A stretch of DNA of 64,000 nucleotides from NCBI RefSeq assembly GCF_017562075.2, contig NC_054082.1, positions 56,710,136 through 56,774,135 on the forward strand, given 5' to 3'. Every line of letters begins with the position of its first letter. Position 1 is the first letter of the stretch. Positions 37,726 through 50,841 of this stretch are shown piece after piece. The notes under the pieces were generated by a model, which worked only from the letters and a program-made list of their open reading frames with translations, did no database searches and was not told the DNA's origin. The position numbers were made by a program, and so were the translations under genes. This DNA comes from Anopheles merus (lineage: Eukaryota; Arthropoda; Insecta; Diptera; Culicidae).

Positions 37726-39442
37726 ATTATTTTTAAATTAAAAACTTTCTTTTTACAACATCAAAATGTATCTAATGTAACAATTAGCTCATGAACCGAG
37801 ACAAAAATAAGAAGTTTAAAAAACACGTCAAAACGTCATTCGATAATCCGCACTCAATCAAGTGCGGATTACTGAGCGTATACTGTATACAACTCAAATT
37901 GCAAGAAACTGCATCCAAAAAGGAATAATAATTACAGTAACAAGAATGTGAATAAAAACATCCACAGGAGGAATATGAACATTATAGAAGTGTTTATTTC
38001 CATGACAGATTTGGAAGAACTCGTGCTCGTGCATTTGTTATAGAAACCATTAATAGAGTACTTGGACAGTAATGTCTCGAGTCAACGAAAAAAAAAATAC
38101 ATTGGAGCTTGAACCGTTTATGTCAAACTTGTATAATACGGATAAAATTTCTGTTTGTTCAGAATGGGCTTGTTAACTTCTATTATTCCCCCGATACCGT
38201 TTTCTAACATATAGACCTAGACAAAATTTGTTAATCAAAACATTAATATTATATATGGTCCGCTGAATGTGTGAAACGAATAAAATGTTATTATGAACCT
38301 TCCACCGTATAGAAGAAAGCTTTTTGTTTACTCTCTGCTTTCAACAGCTATTTTGTATATATACCCTTAAGTGAAACAGTCCTATACGGTGTGCATTGAG
38401 TGTAAGGCGAAACTCGTAAAGATATGGCTTGCAGGCTCTTGTTGGTAATATCGTTGAACCAGATCTTCTTATGATATGTTATAGCGAAAGAAAAGGAAGT
38501 AAAGAAGTAGTAGTCCAGCAATCGACGGCGGTAACGCTTCACTTAATGGCCGTAGACGCCATGGCATACCATTTTGTGCATGGTGAAGCAGGCGTCGAAG
38601 ATAAGCATGGATCGACTCACAACGTTCATTGCTGCAGGGGATCACGTGACAACCATATGACGCGGAAGGAATATAAGACACAACGAAACGCCTTCAGGAA
38701 CACTGATTGAACAATGAATCGGCACTGTAACGAGTTGTCGGGGACAGTCATCGACATTTACGTCCGTTCGATGATTGATACGAGAGTCCGGGCGGAAGCA
38801 TGAAACGGAAAACGTTACGATTTCTTCCTGATTGATCCTCGCCTAACCGCACATAGTTATTATGTTAAAGCATTATCGCCTCCCTCTCCTGGACACCGTA
38901 TGGTGTATTCAATGTAGAAAAGAAATCACCACGGTATGGTTTGGGAAGAGGTTGGTACGTTTGAGTAGAATGTTGCTCCTTTGCTATGATGGCTAAAGGA
39001 TATGGAAAGGACTTACATAAAGCGTAAGAGTTGTCATCATACCAAATTACATCATACAATTGTCACATACACAATCCAAACAGGAATAGAATATATAAAA
39101 ATGGTATCGTATTCAGTCGCTATCAATGTCGATAGCAATATTTTCTAAGCACATACCAATCGCACATCGATAGCAAGTCTAATGGAATAGAAAATAATCG
39201 ATGCACTAATCCTTTACTTGAAGTGAGCTATCAGCCCTTGTCCTTGTCGATGAATGCCTTTCTACTCAGTATGTTGTCATGCAGTTTACCGATGTAAACA
39301 TGTCGGTAAAATCCCCAATGCATTCGGTGAAATTGTTCATAAAGATGGTATTATTGCTGTCTTTCCATCACTTCAATATAACAATCATGAAGTGATATGC
39401 ACTTGCGAAACATGTTGCGATAATCAAATATTTCATATATTT
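37726..39442. other. Non-coding interval with one short hairpin
   Basis: The perfect inverted pair AATCCGCACT / AGTGCGGATT (37,845-37,854 and 37,861-37,870) has a 6-base loop. Overlapping ORFs near 38.4-38.7 kb and 38.9-39.06 kb lack motifs. No gene supported. Confidence 0.4.
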
Positions 39443-39661
39443 TCACGATTCTTTTTCTTGTATTTGGCGTAACGTCTTGCGCGGACATGCCGGCCTATTC
39501 AGGCTTTCGAGACTTAATTCATTACTGGCTGGCAGATAGTCAATCCTTGCTACGGGGGATGGTCCATTCTAGGCTCTGTTCTGAACCCATGAACCCATGA
39601 CGGGCATGTTATTGAGTCATTCGAGTTGACGACTGTACCATTGGACCGTTGGCCTCACGAT
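39443..39661 (-). mobile_element. SINE, second tail type, with short TSD
   Basis: Reverse-strand copy with the same second tail as the 37.5 kb copy (TATTTGGCGTAACGTC, then ACATGCCGGCCTATTCAGGC) and the shared head. The B box area has a small duplication (ACCCATGAACCCATGA). TCACGAT at 39,443-39,449 and 39,655-39,661 is a likely 7-bp TSD. Confidence 0.75.
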
Positions 39662-40577
39662 ACAAAGCCTTCTAGGGCCTCACCGACCGAACTTGGAATT
39701 TGTGCTGTTAAGTTCTTGCGTTTTTTTTTCATACAGAAAAAAAAAAAAACAAATTTTGTACAGGCCTTAACATGTTTATGAATTTTATGAAATCCTGTTT
39801 TTCATTCAAACGAATGCTTCTTAATTGAACTGTCAGTCAACCACAGACGGAATTCAATAGATGAATGCTTTTTATTTGGCATGCTTTTTAATTGAATATA
39901 GATGGTTAAATAAAACACAGGTGAGCTTATGGAACTGATTTTGATCGCCAATATAGATGGGTATTTCTATATTATTATCACTCGTATGGTTCATTTCTAG
40001 AAAAAAAAAATCGTTTGTTTAATATAATTTTACATTTTTGCACTTCACTATAGATTGGCTAGTGTCTGCACTGATCTTTGCATCAGCGAGGAACGAAAAT
40101 TTAAAACAGGATAGGGAAGTTAAATTCCGGTTTATCGTACAAATTATCGATTTTTTCAAATATTAAATATTTGTAAAATAAGTTTTTGACCAAACATTAG
40201 ATTAGAAATATAAGGTAATTTTGCAGATAAAACTAGTTTTGATAGAGAAGTTGTTGATTATTTGTTCCAATGCAAATCATCGTATATAGAAACAGTACAA
40301 AACTTTTCTTTAACCATCAATGTGCATGTATTTGAGATTGACATAGTTGCTTCTGACGTATCCATGAAGCATTCTCGTTTGTTGACATGGCAAACTATCC
40401 GTAGAAGCATATGGTTCTCGCAAGCTTTTTTTGCAGGTCACATGTCAAACCATTCGATGCTAGTCTATTGAGCTGAACGTGTCATTTCTCTTTCTCTCTT
40501 ACTCTTCCTATTTGCTATTCTCTCTCTCTCTCTTTCTCTCTCTTTCTCTGTCTCTCTCTCTCTGTCGATGTTGCTGG
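39662..40577. other. Non-coding interval with CT-rich repeat
   Basis: AT-rich, no gene. Imperfect CTCT simple sequence lies at about 40,491-40,564, directly beside the left end of the hAT-like element at 40,578. Confidence 0.5.
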
Positions 40578-41676
40578 TAGTGATGGCCAAATGGCTCCGA
40601 CCGGCGCTAGACATTTTTGAAGTCGGCTCCGGAGCAGGTTTCGAACCAACGTGTTCTGGTTCCAAACCAGAACCGGTTATAACATAGTGCACCAAAAAAA
40701 TCACCCAAAAACAAATTGTTACAATTTCGGGAGTCGGACCAATGAGTGCTACACTATGTATGACGTGTCGTCTATACTGCAATCACATCGGGTGTGAACT
40801 AGTGTTGACCGGGACGACCCGAACCTACCGGATCGGAGCCATTCGTAAGTGACCTGGAGTCGTTCGGGTCGACCCGAAAGATACTAGTAGGTTCATTAGG
40901 CAGTGGCGGATTAAGGGTATCGGGGGCCCTAGGCGGTAAGACGAGTTGAGGCCCCCTGTAAATGGTAAACGGTATTCGGAGAGGGGGGGGGGTTGTTACT
41001 GGCACTGAACTTGCTGTTGGGAGATTGAACAGTAAACTTGAAAGGCCGTCGGGGCCCCTACGATCATCAGTAATGGGCCCTCAAAATTTTTGCGTGTGGG
41101 GGGGGGGGTGTAAATGATCATCATTCGGGTCGATCCGTACTCGTTGTAACCACGGGTCAGACTGACCCGACCCGAACTCGCTGCACCAACGGGTCAGAGT
41201 CGCTTATGCTTTTTCGCACCTACTCGTCATTCGGGTCGACCCGATCTCGTTGCACCCGCAGGTCGAATTTTATTCCGACTCCGACCTAGCGCACCTGCTG
41301 CACCCACGGGTCGGAATGGATTTCCACTGGCTCGCACCCGACTCCGAGTCGGTCATGAAATGAATCGTATAACCCAATGGTCTCCAACCTGTGGTCCGTG
41401 GCGTTCACAGATGTGGTTCACGAAAGAATTTATTTTTGAAGAAGAAAAGTTTATTACTATAATTATCGTCCTATTTTTTAACAAAATCAAGATTAAGTAT
41501 TCAACAGACATGTCTATAATAAGATAAAAACATATAACACTGGTATAACCCACCACAAGTGTAAGCATACACACTCGGGAAAAGATAGATTCGTTTTTTT
41601 ACGCTATCGCACATGCCGTCTCCATTGAATCAACCGGCTCCGGAGCCTTTAGTGCGCTCTGAAATGCCCATCACTA
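40578..41676. mobile_element. hAT-like non-autonomous element, decayed, about 1.1 kb
   Basis: Starts TAGTGATGGCCA and ends with the inverse of TAGTGATGGGCA, so ends of hAT type. A second inverted pair just inside (GGCTCCGGAGC) supports the pairing. The 8 bases outside (GTTGCTGG and GTTGTCAG) match at only 5 of 8. The inside has several CGGGTCGACCCG-like palindromes (near 40,867, 41,128 and 41,232) and repeated CACCCACGGGTC phrases. It hosts a second hAT fragment (40,901) and a phrase near 41,373 (AATGGTCTCCAACCTGTGG) that looks like the end of yet another hAT family. No transposase is seen. Confidence 0.6.
40901..41115 (+). mobile_element. Fragment of the 20.6-kb hAT family, nested
   Basis: Starts CAGTGGCGGATTAAGGGT, the same terminal repeat as the element at 20,648. 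It includes GGGGCCCTACG and a long G run (about 41,099-41,109). The shared segment TACTGGCACTGAACTTGCTG is also found at 52.8 kb. The opposite terminal repeat is missing. It sits inside the 40.6-41.7 kb element. Confidence 0.65.
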
Positions 41677-43585
41677 GTTGTCAGTACTATCGCTCACACC
41701 AAAGCTTCGGCATCGGAGGGAAAAGTGGAATTTTCCCCATTTTTCCGATACCCATCTCTTTTAAACGCTTTGTTTCCTAGAACCAGGCACCTTTGAACCA
41801 ACTGTCTGCTCACGTCGTCTCATGCCGGGAAGGATTTTCGACAAATTTCCAATAAACCAAACTAAGAGTGCGACACAGCCAGTGGTATTGTACGGTGCAT
41901 GCCAAGTGTTCGTCCATTTTGCACAATAAAGTGCAATCGTGGGGAGAAACTGGAATAGTTGTTCGCCACCAGGGGTCTCATTGAGTTGAGCTCATGCAGT
42001 TCTATCCACACTTTTCGGGAGTGTGTATGGAATGTCTATCCATCGTGGAATCAATTCATAGTCCTGAATCCAGAGTGGACCTGAAGCTGGATAGGATGTT
42101 TTGCGCATTCGTTATTTTAAGCATGGCTGACTTCGTCGGCGCGGCGAGAAACGTTTGTCTGCAACGGACATAGCAGAGTAATTTCTGAGCACCCATGTAC
42201 GGCATCATGACGTGTGGTATAACTTTTAGGTGACGTATTGTGGCAGGCAACAACCGTTAACCCTTCGCTGGCTGTCGGGAATGCATAATTCAAATGTGCC
42301 CCGTGCAAAAACTGCCCCTCCCCTACTACAAGCCGTCACTTAAGTGCTAACCGTCGTCATCGGAACGATCCTATGAGCGTTTGGAGCGGTAGGAAGCTCC
42401 AGCCAGGTTGACCAGCTAGTGATTTTAAATCGCACCCAATGGCGGAAACCATTCCCAGAAGGTAATCCGCTTTCGGAAATGGAGAAACATTTACTCAGAT
42501 TTGTACCCCACTGCACAACTCCCGATTTCGATGTTTTTGCTATTCGATGACTATGATAGATCTGGCGCACGGACGAGAGGTGATGTTTTTAGCTCGCTGA
42601 GAGGTAAAGTGAATTCGCTAACAAGCCAATCTTATGCTAAATTGCTTTCCCGCGTACTAATGCCAACCGTTTCCATGTAGCTCTTGATGTTTGGATTTTA
42701 ATTAAAATCCATTTTTACCTATTCCATATGACATCCGAGCTACATTCCTTTAACTATGCTGCGCTGTATGAAATGCACTATCCAGTATGGAAAGAAATCG
42801 AGAAAAAACAGGTACACCCATGCTCTGAGCTAACCAAATCAAACTTATTAAGCATGTTCGTGGAAATTCTCTCGGCTTAACATCAAAAGCCATCATGGTA
42901 TTTTTTCTGACTCACGTGCGCTTTGTAATTACCAAAAACCATCAAAACTATAAAACAAGCAAGTTGAGCCTATTACAAAAATTGTAATTAGTATCGCTAT
43001 GTTGTAACCAATAATCGTTTAAATTATAATTTGGAGGTACTATATGCTCGCAGCAACAATATGTACAATGCTTGTTCGACAAACGATCGGAGCGTAGATT
43101 TTCGCCACTGAACATTTTGATGAGCAATGCAATCATCCGACTACATTGAAACGATAGCACAAAATCGGGGTGTAAAAGAGACAATCCATGAGGAAACTCT
43201 TATCTACGCGCTTGTCTCCACCGTTACACTAATTAAACAGCCAACCACTACTTAAGCCTCGAGCGAGCGTTGTTTGCTTTCCATTGTTTACACTTTCGTG
43301 CACCGAGCGACGCGTGTGAACCAAAAGGAAAAATCCCAGAGTGGCTGCCCCAATCCGGGGCATTCATAGCAAAAGTTCAATAGTTCGATCGAAATGAATT
43401 TGCATCTAATCTGATTGAAAAGTTTGCCACTTTTCGTATGGCAGCGCTCCATGCGACTAAAGATTAATATTACCTAGAAGAGATAGTAAGTTAAACACAC
43501 ACGCACAAATACACTCAAAATTACACATTCGTTAAAGCTGCTTGATGCACGAAATCGATACATTTCGCCTACTTGGCTGTTGCTA
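41677..43585. other. Non-coding interval
   Basis: Mixed GC content, no recognised gene. Short minus-strand ORFs near 42.06-42.57 kb overlap in two frames and have no domain. Confidence 0.4.
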
Positions 43586-43622
43586 TGTCAGCTCTGAGTA
43601 CATGCAGTGTACAGAGCTGACA
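43586..43622. repeat. Short strong hairpin
   Basis: TGTCAGCTCTGAGTACA is followed by a short loop and TGTACAGAGCTGACA, giving a stem of about 15 pairs with a single bulge. It is too short for an animal microRNA precursor and has no terminator role in a eukaryote. It could be a protein-binding palindrome or a chance foldback. Confidence 0.7.
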
Positions 43623-45193
43623 CCTGGAGCTGCAAACATACTCACCTCATTGTGGCTGCGAGGTGCTTATCTTTTGAACGCGCGGCGTTCGCTGTCGACA
43701 AACGTTCCTCATGTACTAGCTTAAAGCAGGTTCGCTCATTTCTACTATTGCAATCACACTAGACACCTAGAAAGAACTTTCCAAAATTTTAAATATGGAA
43801 CGCAGCGAACGATGAACACAGCTCGGTTACGATGGATTACGAGATTAACATATCAGTGGGACATACCAGTGGGTACATACGGTAGTGGCAGTGTCGGTAG
43901 TGTCAAAACTGCAACTAACGCCCAAAGAAATGTATCATCGCGCTCGGAAGAACGAATAAAAAAGTGTATCTTTTGTATATACGTTGCAACCGTTACATCC
44001 CCGCACGGTACCAAATAGTATAACTGCATAGTACAGTACATACAGCGAACGCTAATCTTATTGCGAAGGTATTCAATCACCTCTCACGACGTGTGTGACA
44101 CGGGCTGCGGTATTCAAAAATCATTTTAGAAAACCAATTCGATTACGACTGAACGTGATGCGAAACGTAATCACTACCAATGAATACATCACTCTTTCGC
44201 TCTCTAGGATTTTAGTATAACCGAGGTTTTATGATTCGTGTAGTGTAATACGTTCTATGTACGGTACTAACATATTGTACTAGTAACGTTCGTGTTTTTT
44301 GCTCTACTCTGTTCACCCTAACTCAAGGGCAGAACTCAAACCAACTGTTTCAAACTGAGATAAAATTGTGTAATTTTGCCTTTTTCGTGCCGCGTTTGTT
44401 TCAGCGTCTGCTACGCTGTGAGAGGAACCGTTTCTTTATTTTCTCGTTCGCTGCGCATTTTAATCAATTGTCAATCTACACCAGAACATCGTAACGCTAG
44501 GTCTGTTTTTTTGCAGCGATATCACTGTTCACATACATTGTTTCTTCCGGTTTCCAGACCAACACAAAAAGAGCGCTGATTGATGGTTCATTTATTCGCT
44601 ACATTGGGCCACAATACATAGAGGCTAGGAGAATTTGATCAACTAGCCAGTGGTTCAAACTGACTGGCTGGTTCAAAGCTCTGGTTTGCCTGTAAAGTTG
44701 ATCGTTCTAGCTAACGTACACCATTAGGCGCACCGGAAGCGAAAAGTCATTACTGTCCTTTTTATTATTTATCAATCGATACTTTTTCCAGATTCCAACA
44801 GACCCCCTGATGGGTTCTTGCAACCTTGGTATTTCTTTTCGAACACTTTTTGGGCGTGCTCGTTTCAAATTCTTCGTTCCTCAGTTGTGCAGCTTTTTGT
44901 TCAGAGCTTAGAGCTGGCTAGAGCTTCACTAATATCATACCAAGGAACGTATCGTCGACGGCATGACACTGGCAGCAATTAAGAGGAAATTAAACGTCAA
45001 TTCGTCGGCCTTTTAAGGTGCTGCTGTCAGGGTCCTTTTTTATCGCTTCCACTGGGAGTGAGTGTGAGCCGTTTACAACCGCCAAAAAACTAGTGCAAGT
45101 TTGTTTGACCTACTTTCTGCAAAATGCCTTTGAAATCATTAGTATCAGACTTCCACTTTAAAATAATATTAAAAGGTTTCCGAAAACCAAGGG
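43623..45193. other. Non-coding interval with unresolved exon-like signals
   Basis: Strong acceptors occur at about 44,404 (GCGTTTGTTTCAG), 44,516 (CTGTTTTTTTGCAG) and 44,791 (TACTTTTTCCAG). Each is followed by more than one open frame, and I could find no convincing donors, so I call no exon. Confidence 0.35.
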
Positions 45194-45202
45194 AAAGAGA
45201 GA

Positions 45203-45241
<39 letters not shown>
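45194..45241. repeat. GA dinucleotide microsatellite
   Basis: About 24 GA units with one C interruption. The Ser-Leu and Glu-Arg frames over it are artefacts. Confidence 0.95.
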
Positions 45242-45244
<3 letters not shown>

Positions 45245-45671
45245 AGCTACCAAACGACAAAACACATTTGGTCATACCTTGCCATCCAAAAGAGCTTACT
45301 TCCCCAATCCTGCCGTATAACATAGCGGGTGTGCTAACGTGGAATGGCGTTTGATTGATTAAAATACGGCATTGCGCTGCTCGATCGCGGCCCACAACTG
45401 CTTATCCCGCAGCCAGTTTAGAACGAACTGTGCAAAACTCGTTACTTCAAGTGTACATTTCAGAATGCGAGCATGTAGTAAAAGAAAGTTACAAAAGTAG
45501 GGAAAAGGTCGATGAATTTATTGCGTGACACATTCGGTTTTGAGCTGTTGTTGAGAAAATCACATTCCACTTCATGTCAATGTTTACGGAAATTTTGTTA
45601 TATTGTTGCGTTTTCTGACGCTACATTACAGCTCGGAAAATGTTTTGTTGTTTCATTCGAAGAAAAGCCAA

Positions 45672-45674
<3 letters not shown>

Positions 45675-45705
<31 letters not shown>
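45675..45705. repeat. TA dinucleotide microsatellite
   Basis: About 15 TA units, followed by TTTATTTAATAATTTAA. Confidence 0.9.
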
Positions 45706-45709
<4 letters not shown>

Positions 45710-45758
45710 TTAATAATTTAATATTTTATGACAATAACAGCACGTTACACATATTTTA

Positions 45759-46130
45759 ATGTCGTACAATCTATCGACTACTACGAAAGTTCTTATTCTC
45801 ACAGCACTTTTTAGAAACAAATGGCGAGATACAACGCAAACCAAAACTTGCATACGATTCAAAGACAAAAGTGTTAAACTTTACTACGATACCTGCTTTA
45901 CCCATGACCATCTTTCTGAGATAAACCAACAGCATCTTTCAGAACATCATGGGCGAACCCAGAACAATCACGGAAACGGTGACAAATGGATTCAAATTGC
46001 ACTCCTTACCTACGAAATTGGTAGTATATCATTTACGTGCCGGAGGGAAATTTATTTCTCTACTGACAGTATCGCCAATCGATGCCACTGTAACATATTC
46101 TCACATCGATTGCAAAATAAACTTCGATAG
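45759..46130 (+). other. Open reading frame of uncertain status
   Basis: A 123-codon ORF from ATG, with a second overlapping frame open at 45,949-46,140. Both translations look compositionally protein-like (the first has several Cys near the end, SFTCRREIYF then RCHC). A moderate acceptor (CATCTTTCAG) at about 45,939 could open the second frame. I recognise no family, and similar-length chance ORFs occur elsewhere in the window. Confidence 0.15.
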
Positions 46131-48027
46131 AACGAATTAAGATAGATGGCTGAGAGCCACCAAAAATAAGTGCAAAAAATGAGTTACAATACGAGGTTAA
46201 ATTGTTGTCATCAATTTTTATGGCGCAACACAGTCGCAAGCGGTTCGATTTTCACCACACCAACAAACAACAAACCAACAGTTAAAATGCAATTAAAGGT
46301 TCGATGAAACCTAGCCTAGCGCTCAACAGTTCAGCGCCTGTCAACGTCGACTTGTTAGATAGACGATTTGCGTGATATTTACAATAAAATGAAACAAAAC
46401 TCGATGGCGCCCTACAAACAAGATCCGTGCTACGAATACGAACGGATCCCCTTTTGACGTCTCTTTGCAAGATGCTTTTACCGCGCATTTAAATGCTGAG
46501 GTGTTGCTCCTTGCTAGAAATGGAAGCTTCCGCAGATTACCTCATACCACATTTTGTGTAAAGAATAGAAGGAAGGCGAGTCATAAAAATAAGACGTACT
46601 TTCGTTTCTACTAATGGACCTCGGGGATGGAACCATACTTGTGTCCGGTCGCGAAAGTCACAATGCCGAAGGGAATCCAAATTATGACCCTCATTGATGT
46701 CAGAGATGATGATGATAAATTTTCTCCCAATAACGCTTGCCACTTTTAATCTCACAAACGTACCACCGGTATGGTAACTTTTTTTCGTTCTTTGTAAAAA
46801 CATTCCCTAAGCCGAGGGGCTTTCGAAGTAAAATTTTCTCGACATAATTTCCTACTGTTTAGCAACACGGCAGCGTTATAGCGATATAGCGAACGTTTCA
46901 CCACTTAGCTCAGTGCCGGAACCAGCACGAAAATTTGAGGAAGGAAAAATCTGACCACGATTTATGCGCTACCAGATAAACAAATTATCTTGTACGCTTT
47001 TCCTTTTCCCTAGGCCTCTAAGCCCATCTGTTGCTGGTATACTGACAGCGTTCCATTCGCAAGTTAATTGATGATAATTCTTTTTATTCATTCTACTTCT
47101 CTACTACATTAGCAAGATTTTTCAGCAGACGCAGATCGAGAAGGACCCTCAAACATGGGTTCAACGTTCGGTTAGGCTTTGGTGTTCTCGAGAAACAGAA
47201 CGATTCCACCAACGATTCTTCTTTTCCTGCTCGACTCCGTTGATCCCTGCGCTATGAGAGTCCGTAAGAAGTGTGGTATCGAATAAATAATGGTAATGAA
47301 GCACTGATTGTAGCAAACAACCATGGAGGCGCCGGGTATAATTATTATGATTTCTGTGTACCGTGACTGTGTGAGCAGTGTTTACGAAATAACTTTTCGC
47401 CCATTCGATGCGAATTCCGAAGTGGAAGCAGCTAATTTTGCATACAAAACAGTTATAAAATTGGACAAATAAGCGTTGACAAATCGTTTCTTGTCCTTGA
47501 GGAAGTTTTCCATTTCGCGAAACATTAGTTGGTGTATCTAACAAGGCATCTAGAGACATATTAACTTTGTCTCACAGCCTACAACGACAGTTGGAATGTT
47601 TCACAGCACAAATTTAAGAGCTTGTTTGAAATGAGATCTTGCCAATTACAAAGCCAAAACGTATGAAATGCTCTACAATGCACATTAACTTCTTTTGCAA
47701 TGAAAGATTATCTCGATATCACAGCATTATAAGTTTAAAAAATACGTTCGATTATGTTGATATTAAATGCTGTTCCATTTTATTTTTTTTTTCAAAATTG
47801 ATCTGATCAGCATTTACCGTTAATTACGATTTCTTTATGTTTATCTATCTTTCATAGCAATTTCAATTCAAGAGCTAGATTGAATAAATTTAATATCAGC
47901 AATCTTACATTTTTAATATTGATCAAATATATGTACTGGGAGTATACGAATGTGCGGAAAATAGACCAAATTAAATAAATGGAACATTGTGTATTGTGGT
48001 ACAATAATCTCAGTTCATTTTTTTCAG
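46131..48027. other. Non-coding interval with one possible 3' exon
   Basis: At 47,125 a strong acceptor (GCAAGATTTTTCAG) opens a short frame with two leading bases (DADREGPSNMGSTFG, stop at about 47,168). It is followed by AATAAA at about 47,282. The other two frames are also open, so this is only a possibility. No other gene or repeat recognised. Confidence 0.3.
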
Positions 48028-48091
48028 CCAATTTTTATTGCGTCCAATATGATTCTGCACCTTCACTTGCATCCATCAACCAGAACAGAGC
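48028..48091 (+). CDS. Weak exon candidate on the plus strand
   Basis: 64 nt between TCATTTTTTTCAG and the donor AGAGC|GTAAGG. With two leading bases it reads NFYCVQYDSAPSLASINQNR plus two bases. The leading phase would fit candidate exon D. One other frame is also open, and the intron would be about 25 kb, so this remains a hint. Confidence 0.25.
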
Positions 48092-48329
48092 GTAAGGATT
48101 ATGTGGAATTATAAAATCAAATTCATTCGGCATTACGTCGGATTTGAATCGCTATAGAACCAGTACCAGTGCTGCCTGACTTCAAATTGATTGAATTGGT
48201 TCAGCTTTGCTCAACATTTCGGTCGAGAATGAATGGTGGAAAAGAATGGGTGCAAATATTTGCCTCGCTGCCGTCGGGAACGCCAAATAACGGAAGCTGT
48301 CAAATCGAAAACCAAAAATCCAACCTTAC

Positions 48330-48471
48330 CGTGCTTGTACTGGAAAGGTAGCCTAGTGTCCGGATATCGATGATATCGATGTCCATCCTGGCGGGAATTG
48401 GCTTCAAATGGGATGATGGCTTGTTTCAGCTCCCTGTACTGCTGCTGCTGCTGCTGCTGTTGCTCCTGTTT
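48330..48471 (-). CDS. Candidate minus-strand exon with a Gln run
   Basis: 47 open codons on the minus strand end at a strong donor (AGCACG|GTAAGG). The frame starts KQEQ, then a run of seven more Gln from CAG repeats, then YRELKQAIIPFEANSRQDG, and ends LPFQYKH. A TAA sits just upstream, so an exon start at TTATAACAG| is required; that acceptor has a poor pyrimidine tract. Gln runs are common in insect transcription regulators, but no domain identifies the gene. A second frame holds an ATG with a short open stretch. Confidence 0.3.
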
Positions 48472-50841
48472 CTGTTATAACTTAGCCTCCAGATACGATT
48501 GGGGCTTCAGTTGCACACGCATACGAAACCACACCCTTAATCGAAATAGTACACCAAACACGATAGTACACGCTACCTTAGTTTAGGTGCAGATGCACAA
48601 GCGCGGCTTTCCGTTGCCCGTCGAACGGCGGAAAGTGCAATGTAATTGAATGCATTTTTTTCAAACTTGTTTAGCTATCATAATGATGTTTAATTTATCA
48701 TACACGAAATACATTTACACTGTTGCACTTGAAATTAAAATTCACACACACTATTCGCACCAACTGGTTCACTGGTTTTCATGCTAAATAAATAAATGAT
48801 CACAAAACGCGCTGTATAACAGCATTCAGTGCTAAGAAACGCTATTCCACTACAATATTAAAAGACAGCAATACAAGCCACATCGTTCTTTCTGGATAAA
48901 AATATCTATTCTTAATGATGTCATAAAATAAATTTCGAGTTATTTTCCGTGAGCTCTCCCTCGCTCTCAAATAACGCCATTTAACAATAGTAGATTCTAC
49001 TAAAGATTAAAATAAAAATAGTTACTATGGAAATTATAACTTTGTCCCTTCTTTCGACACAATCCCGTAAGGCACAAACTTCACCAACACCGCACGTCCT
49101 ATTCGGATGGTATTTTTGTTCGCGTTTTCGGGTTTTTTACGCTGAGCAGAACAACACAAGTTCGAACTTTGGCTTCCGGTTAAGGAATATTTACACTCGA
49201 ACGAGTAAGCGCTTTTCTTTCTTGATAGAGCCGATGGTTCCGTAAGTTTACGCCACCAGTAACCCTTAACGGGTTACTTTCGGGCAGGACACCCGACGCG
49301 GTGATTGAAGCGATTGTGATGATTCGAGAAGCAGCAGTTGTATGAGGAAACCACCGGAGAAAATTATTTTTTTAGTACACTTTTCCAACTCTGCTGCCTA
49401 GGCATCACGAGACTTGATGTCGAATGGAAATCACTTTCTTTCACTCGCCCGTGCACCGCTCCCGTGGACATGGTTTTTGCGATTTAGGAAATTGCATTTT
49501 GCCACATCGAGTCAGAACCATGTGCTGTTGATGGAAAAGTTGTGCTTTCTTTCCTCGATGTTCGATCACACGAAAGATTTGCTTGTTTCAGACAACTCTT
49601 TTTTGTGTGCACTAGTAATATATTATTTTACCATTCACTGGGTGTTGCTCCCGGAACATAAGTTGTTTTTACGGTTCTTATAACGTTTGTGTGCGACAGT
49701 CACGACCAAGTTTATCAGAAATCCGTGGATCGTTAGAGCATGGTTGGGTTTGTTTTTCACTTAACTGGAGCAACACCGATGAAAAAGAATTGATTTGAAG
49801 TCTTCCGAGAACGTTGACGGTGATGGATCAACGAAAAAGGGGTAAAGAATTCACTGGTAAAGAATTTACTGGAAATAATAATTTTATGATGAGTTTTTTG
49901 CCACGACCGACGGAATGTGTGCTGCTCTGTGGAAAACAACCGTTGCACTATTTGTTCCGTTTCCAGGGCAGCTGCTAGCAGATTCGCTACCCATTGTAAG
50001 TAGCTATTTTTCTCAGTGCATTGAATGAATGATCAAATTTTCATTTCGTGAGAAGCAACCACTTATATCGTCCCACAATCAATCCCTTCTAACCCCCGGC
50101 TTCGATAGAATACAACGCTTATAATTTGGACGCACTATTCAAATAGCTACACACGCATAGTTATGGAGTGCTAATACTGGCGGATAGAGGCATTATCAGA
50201 CGGATCAATCCCTCTAGCCGGCCACAAACAAACCGACACGTGGGCACGCAACAGAGTCTCATCTTTTATTCACAAGCTGCCAAGATTACAATCACCAGCC
50301 CTTCCCGCGCAAAGTTTCGCACTAGCAACATTCGCTAGGACTTATGTGCTAGCTTCTCCATTAACGTTTCACCATTACACGTTGCCCAGTTCCGAGCTTA
50401 TGACATCAACGTCCACCGAAGAATCGCATTCGCTCGTTGTATTGGTGGTGCTGGCCTGTTGGTTTGTTTTAATGCCACATTTGCTTCGCCACGCCAGAGG
50501 GCTTCCTGTGAATCGTGACACTTGTGTTTATAGCTTAGACTAGTCGCTTGCTCCACTTGGTGTTTTGCATCACTCCTTACGAGGTAAGCACTGGATTTGC
50601 ATGTGCAGCAATACGTAAAAATAAATTATTTTCAGAATTCACAAACAACTAAGACGATGATCGATGCTGCTATCCATTCATTTGCTTTCGGCTCACCCAC
50701 TGCACAGTCCTCTTTGAACTTCCGGTTAGTCAGGATGCTTGCAGATATGCATACCGTAGCATTGGCACAACCATTACCACATATACATTAAATCACTACA
50801 GTTAAGGCTCTGCAATCGATCCTGGATCGTTACCATTACAG
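48472..50841. other. Non-coding interval
   Basis: Mixed base composition, with several ORFs of 60-89 codons that lack domains. A donor-like CGAG|GTAAGC at 50,583 is not preceded by a convincing coding stretch. Could hold promoter or untranslated exons, but nothing is demonstrable. Confidence 0.35.

Noticed and set aside
45759..46140. Possible old viral insertion or host gene
   Set aside because: I could not match it to any viral or host family; two frames are open, and no boundary or splice evidence decides between them.
47161..47559. 132-codon minus-strand ORF
   Set aside because: No recognisable domain; lies opposite open plus-strand frames, so chance overlap is likely.
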